9,581 bases of DNA from NCBI RefSeq assembly GCF_018375725.1, contig NZ_JAHACR010000156.1, positions 1-9,581 on the forward strand, in the 5' to 3' direction. The position numbers and the translations under genes were made by a program. Shown in pieces: positions 5,682-9,581 of the stretch. Position 1 is the first letter of the stretch, and each line of letters begins with the position of its first letter. The notes below the pieces were generated by a model. That model worked only from the letters and a program-made list of their open reading frames with translations, ran no database searches and had not been told where the DNA came from. This stretch comes from Burkholderia sp. Lineage in GTDB: Bacteria > Pseudomonadota > Gammaproteobacteria > Burkholderiales > Burkholderiaceae.

Positions 5682-8600
5682 ATGCTCCATCTCTTCTATT
5701 CGAATCGTCACGAAACGCTGGCCGACGCATTGCTCGACGACCTGGCCGCTTTCCCGGCCCGCGGCGGCCCGTGGGCGAAGCAGCAGATCATCGTGCCGAG
5801 CGCGGCGCTTCGGCGCCGTCTCGAGCTCGACATCGCGGAGCGCCACGGCGTGTGCGCGAACGTCGAGTTTACGTATCTCGCGCAATGGCTGTGGGCGCAG
5901 ATCGGCCGCGTACTGACGGTGCCGGCGCGTTCTCCGTTCGCGCCGGACCGCCTCGTGTGGCGATGTTACCGGCTGCTGGCGGCAGCGCCCGGCAGTGCGC
6001 CGTGGCTGGCTTCACCGCGGCTCGCCGCCTACCTTTCCGCGTCCGACGACGCGATGCGCTATGAACTCGCGCAGCGTGTCGCGGCCGTGCTCGATCACTA
6101 TCTGACCTATCGCCCCGAATGGCTCGCCGCGTGGCAGGCCGGCGAGTCGATCCTGGCCGGCGACGGCGCGCCGCGCGCCATCGGCGATGCGACCCGCGAC
6201 GACGAGCGCTGGCAGGCGGCGCTGTGGCGCGCGCTGCTTGCGGAACTGAGCGATGCCGGCATTCCGCCCGCGCATCGTTTTCTCGGCGACGCGCGGCATC
6301 TCGATCTCGATACGGTCGCGCGCGCCGGGTGGCCGGAATCGGTCAGCGTATTCGCGCTGCCGACGATGCCGCCGCTGCATATTGCGCTGCTGCGCGAGTT
6401 GTCGCGCTGGATCGACGTGCGGATCTATGCGCTCAATCCGTGCCGGGAATTCTGGTTCGACATCGTGACGGCCGCGCATGCGGAGTCGCTCGACGCGGCG
6501 GGGCGGCTCGACTATCAGGAAGTCGGCCATCCGCTGCTTGCCGAATGGGGCCGTCAGGCGCAGGCGCAATTGCACATGCTGCACGAGCTGACTGAAAGCG
6601 CCGCGTCCAGCGATGCGTCGCGCTATGTGGAAAATCCCGCGCCGACGTGGCTCGCGCGCATCCAGAATGCGATGCTCGACCTGCAGCCCGAAGCCGAGCT
6701 CGGCGAGCCGCCGGCCGAACATGGCGTCGAGGTGCATGTCTGTCATAGCCTCGCGCGTCAGCTCGAAGTGCTGCACGATCGCCTGCTCGCATGGTTCGAC
6801 GCGGACGACAGCCTGCGGCCGTCCGACGTGCTCGTCGCGGTGGCCGATCTCGCCGCGGCGGGGCCGCTGATCGACGCGGTGTTCGGTACGGCGGCGGCGG
6901 GCGCCGGCGGCACGCGTGCGTCGTCCGGTGCGCGCATTCCATACCGGATCACCGGCTTGCCGCCGTCGCAGGCGAACCCGGTCGCGCGGGTGCTGCTCGA
7001 CTGGCTGGCATTGCCGGAGCGACAGGTCGGCGCGCCGGAGCTGATCGAATGGTTGCGCGTCGATGCGGTAGCGGCGCGCTACGGCATCGACGCGGCGGCG
7101 CTCGAGACGGTACAGACGTGGCTTGCGGCGGCCGGCGCGCGGCGCGGGCTCGCACCTGAGCGCAGTGAAGCGCCGGATGTGCCGTCGCCGCGCCATACGT
7201 TTTCCGACGCGCTCGGGCGGCTTTTCCTCGGCTATGCGATGCCCGGCGGCGCCGCGCCGGTCGGCGCGTGGCTGCCGATCGAGGCAGCCGAGGGCAGCGA
7301 GGCCGAACTGCTCGGCCGCCTTGCGCGCTTTACCGACGATCTTGACGGTTTCGCGCGGCGTCTTGCCGAGCCGCATACGCCGCAGGCGTGGAGCGAACTG
7401 TTCGCCGACACGCTCGCGCGCTTCTTCGATTCCGGTGCCGCGCATGCCGATGTGCTGGCCGCCGTGCGGGACGCGCTCGACGCGATGCTGGCCGCGATGA
7501 AGGAAGGCGCGCCTGACCAGATGTTGCCCGCCGCCGTCGTGCGTGCGGGGCTTGCCGCCGCACTCGACGATCCCGCTCGCGGCGGCGTGCCGTGGGGCGG
7601 CGTGACGTTCTCGTCGCTGACGAGCCTGCGCGGCTTGCCATACCGGGTTGTCTGCCTGCTCGGCATGGACGACGGCGTGCTGCCGAGCCTCGCGCGCGCG
7701 GACGAATTCGACCTGATGGCGGCATTGCCGAAGCTCGGCGACCGGCAGCGCCGCGACGACGAACGCAACCTGTTCCTCGACTTGCTGCTCGCCGCGCGCG
7801 ACCGGCTGCTGATCACCTATACGGGGCGCAGCATCCGGGACAATGCGCCGCTGCCGCCCGCCGCGCTCGTCGATGAGCTGCTCGATCATCTCGCGCTCGT
7901 CGAGGCCGGTCCCGACGCCGCGCCGGATGCGGTCGACGCCGCCCGCCGTTCATTCATCGTCGAGCATCCGCTGCAACCGTTCGCGGCCGCCTATTTCCAG
8001 CCGGGCGGCCCGCTGTTTTCATATGACGCGGAGCGGGCCGCGCTCGCTTCGCTGCTGGCGGCCGACGCGCCGCGCGACGCACCGCCGTTCTTCGCGCAAC
8101 CGTTGCCGGCCGAGTCGGCCGAGCCGGTGCCGTTCGCCGACTTCGACCGGTTCTGGCGAAATCCGGCGCGCGCGCTGTTGCGCGAGCGCCTCGGCATTGT
8201 TCTGAGCGACGCCCAGGCGGAATTGATCGACAGCGAGCCGTTCGTGCTCGACTTTTCCGGCAGCGATGCGCTGGCCGAGCGGGTGCTGCCGCTCCTGATC
8301 GAATCGGACGAGGCGTCCGCGCATGAACATGCGCTGCGCATTGCCGACGCGAGTCCGGAACTGCCCGGCGGTGCGACCGGGGCGGTGTGGCGCGACCAGG
8401 CGCTCGGTTCGCTGACGCAACTGGCGGCGAATGTACGGCGCGCGCTTGCCGACGGCGCGGAGCGTCTGCCGTTCTCGATCGAAGTCGTGCCTGCATGGCC
8501 CGGCGCAGAGCACGCGCCGTTCGGCGAATATGACGCGTTGCTCGCGCGCGATGCGGTCGCCGAGCCGCTGCGATTGCACGGCACACTGAACCGGCTGACG

Positions 8601-9035
8601 GCCGCGGGGCAAGTCATCTATCGCTATGCGCGGCCCAGCGCACGCGATTACCTGTCCGCGTGGCTTGCACATCTCGTTTATTGCGCGGCGGTGCCGGACG
8701 GGCCGCGCCGCACGCTCTGGTTCGGCAGCGGCGGTGCGTTTGAGCTGACGCCCGTGGCGGCGCCGCTCGAGCGGCTCGCGCCGCTTGCCGCGCTGTTTCG
8801 CGCGGGCCGGCGGATGCCGCTGCGGTTTTTTCCGCGCAGCGCATGGGCGTGGGTCACCGATAGTGAAGCAAAGGCGGCCAGCGTCTGGATCAACGAGCGG
8901 GTTGCGAGCGAAGCGGACGATCCCGCGATTGCGATCGCGTGGCGCGGTGCCCGACCGTCGCTCGACGAGCCGTTCGGCACACTTGCACGGCTCGTATTCG
9001 AGCCGCTCGTCGAACATCTGCGGGAGGCGGAATGA
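5682..9035 (+). CDS. recC: RecBCD exonuclease V subunit gamma, RecC
   Basis: RecC holds the RecBCD complex together, splits the duplex ahead of the helicase motors and scans the 3' strand for Chi. The product is 1117 residues, close to the 1122 of E. coli. It starts in family style (LHLFYSNRHETLADALLDDL) and keeps LDHYLTYRPEWLAAW (137-151), LNPCREFWFDI (251-261), the VCLLGMDDGVLP region near 655, RRDDERNLFLDLLLAARDRL near 690 and TGRSIRDN near 714. RecC is an inactive helicase-nuclease relative, so lack of Walker and nuclease motifs is expected. Several positions aligning with the E. coli Chi-reading channel differ (Pro39, Ala41, Arg45, Tyr65, Ala135), while Trp71, Asp138, Arg144 and Arg199 are kept. 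The start codon has only a distant GAGG upstream, so translation initiation may be weak. The gene overlaps recB by ATGA, giving coupled synthesis of the two subunits. Confidence 0.96.
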   Translation: MLHLFYSNRHETLADALLDDLAAFPARGGPWAKQQIIVPSAALRRRLELDIAERHGVCANVEFTYLAQWLWAQIGRVLTVPARSPFAPDRLVWRCYRLLAAAPGSAPWLASPRLAAYLSASDDAMRYELAQRVAAVLDHYLTYRPEWLAAWQAGESILAGDGAPRAIGDATRDDERWQAALWRALLAELSDAGIPPAHRFLGDARHLDLDTVARAGWPESVSVFALPTMPPLHIALLRELSRWIDVRIYALNPCREFWFDIVTAAHAESLDAAGRLDYQEVGHPLLAEWGRQAQAQLHMLHELTESAASSDASRYVENPAPTWLARIQNAMLDLQPEAELGEPPAEHGVEVHVCHSLARQLEVLHDRLLAWFDADDSLRPSDVLVAVADLAAAGPLIDAVFGTAAAGAGGTRASSGARIPYRITGLPPSQANPVARVLLDWLALPERQVGAPELIEWLRVDAVAARYGIDAAALETVQTWLAAAGARRGLAPERSEAPDVPSPRHTFSDALGRLFLGYAMPGGAAPVGAWLPIEAAEGSEAELLGRLARFTDDLDGFARRLAEPHTPQAWSELFADTLARFFDSGAAHADVLAAVRDALDAMLAAMKEGAPDQMLPAAVVRAGLAAALDDPARGGVPWGGVTFSSLTSLRGLPYRVVCLLGMDDGVLPSLARADEFDLMAALPKLGDRQRRDDERNLFLDLLLAARDRLLITYTGRSIRDNAPLPPAALVDELLDHLALVEAGPDAAPDAVDAARRSFIVEHPLQPFAAAYFQPGGPLFSYDAERAALASLLAADAPRDAPPFFAQPLPAESAEPVPFADFDRFWRNPARALLRERLGIVLSDAQAELIDSEPFVLDFSGSDALAERVLPLLIESDEASAHEHALRIADASPELPGGATGAVWRDQALGSLTQLAANVRRALADGAERLPFSIEVVPAWPGAEHAPFGEYDALLARDAVAEPLRLHGTLNRLTAAGQVIYRYARPSARDYLSAWLAHLVYCAAVPDGPRRTLWFGSGGAFELTPVAAPLERLAPLAALFRAGRRMPLRFFPRSAWAWVTDSEAKAASVWINERVASEADDPAIAIAWRGARPSLDEPFGTLARLVFEPLVEHLREAE

Positions 9036-9581
9036 GCGGCGCACCGAATTCCCAAGCGGCACACGAGCTCGACGTATTCGTGTGCCCGCTGGACGGCGTC
9101 AATCAGATCGAGGCGTCGGCCGGTACCGGCAAGACATGGAACATCTGCGCGCTCTACGTGCGTTTGCTGCTGGAGAAGGATCTCGGCGCGGATGAAATCC
9201 TCGTCGTGACGTTTACAAAAGCGGCGACGGCGGAACTGCACGAGCGCATCCGCGGGCGCCTCGCGCAGTTGGCGCATGCGCTCGACACCGGCGACGACGG
9301 CGGCGATCCGTTCGTCGCGCGCCTGCTCGAGACGACGCTCGGCGCCGATGGCGCGCTCGATCCGGAGACGGCCGCGAAGCGGGTTCGCCGTGCGCTGCAT
9401 GCGTTCGACCAGGCGGCCATTCACACGATTCACGCGTTCTGTCAGCGTGCCTTGCAGGAAGCGCCGTTCGCGGCCGCCATGCCGTTTGCATTCGAGATGG
9501 AGGCCGACGACGCGTCGCTGCGTTTCGAGCTGGCAGCCGATTTCTGGCGCACGCGCGTCGAGCCGATGGCCGCGCGCTGGC
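9032..9581 (+). CDS. recB: RecBCD exonuclease V subunit beta, RecB, N-terminal fragment (truncated by window edge)
   Basis: The first 183 codons of RecB, the 3'-to-5' SF1A helicase and nuclease subunit of RecBCD, are present; the full protein is normally about 1200 residues. Walker A is EASAGTGKTW (27-36), with Lys34 as the ATP-contacting lysine. VVTFTKAATAEL (58-69) is helicase motif Ia, and AAIHTIHAFCQRAL (128-141) matches the next conserved segment of the RecB/UvrD group. FEMEADDASLRFELAADFW (153-171) resembles the equivalent E. coli segment. The ATG overlaps the recC TGA (ATGA), with GGAGG 4 nt upstream, which supports this start and translational coupling. Motif II, the remaining helicase motifs and the nuclease domain lie outside the window, so activity cannot be judged. 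recD would be expected downstream. Confidence 0.96.
   Translation, partial: MSGAPNSQAAHELDVFVCPLDGVNQIEASAGTGKTWNICALYVRLLLEKDLGADEILVVTFTKAATAELHERIRGRLAQLAHALDTGDDGGDPFVARLLETTLGADGALDPETAAKRVRRALHAFDQAAIHTIHAFCQRALQEAPFAAAMPFAFEMEADDASLRFELAADFWRTRVEPMAARW

Noticed and set aside
3262..5916. 884-codon open frame on the plus strand opposite the FUSC gene and running into recC
   Set aside because: Low-complexity Arg/Asp/Glu/His-rich translation with no family features; it crosses the divergent promoter region and the start of recC. High G+C suppresses stop codons in this frame.
6012..7889. 625-codon open frame on the minus strand opposite recC
   Set aside because: Arg-rich shadow with no recognisable motif; recC on the plus strand is well supported along its full length by family motifs and by coupling to recB.
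1..9581. Search by eye for insertion sequences, tRNA genes, CRISPR arrays, toxin-antitoxin pairs and defence islands
   Set aside because: None seen. Composition and gene style are uniform, and all genes belong to ordinary housekeeping or transport families.

Overview
The window is about two-thirds G+C, densely coded, and reads like the chromosome of a beta-proteobacterium, most likely Burkholderia or a close relative. That assignment is inferred from base composition, protein style and gene content; no rRNA or other marker gene is present. I see no mobile element, tRNA, CRISPR array, integration scar or composition break, so this looks like core genome.

Left part (1-2884, minus strand): a ferric-iron ABC importer operon read right to left. 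It encodes a periplasmic Fe3+-binding protein (fbpA-like), a double-length permease (fbpB-like) and the first 15 codons of the ATPase (fbpC-like). The genes are tightly packed: fbpA and fbpB overlap by 11 nt with a TTG start, and fbpC begins 4 nt after fbpB with a GTG. Upstream of fbpA lies a good sigma70-type promoter whose -35 is covered by a Fur box matching 12 of 14 consensus positions, so the operon should be repressed when iron is plentiful. Its leader contains an 8-bp GC-rich hairpin and a pyrimidine tract resembling the anti-Shine-Dalgarno sequence.

Middle (2938-5560): a 54-residue single-pass membrane protein of unknown function on the plus strand, converging on a large minus-strand FUSC/YccS-type inner-membrane protein of 770 residues. 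Only 22 bp separate the two genes.

Right part (5601-9581, plus strand): recC (1117 aa, complete) followed by the N-terminal 183 codons of recB through an ATGA overlap. With recD, which would normally follow outside the window, these form the RecBCD helicase-nuclease for double-strand break repair and degradation of foreign linear DNA. FUSC and recC are transcribed divergently from a 179-bp gap.

I found no convincing undescribed system. The observation most worth following is that several RecC residues aligning with the Chi-reading channel of E. coli RecC are substituted, which suggests a different Chi sequence. The long antisense reading frames across fbpB, FUSC and recC are high-GC shadows.
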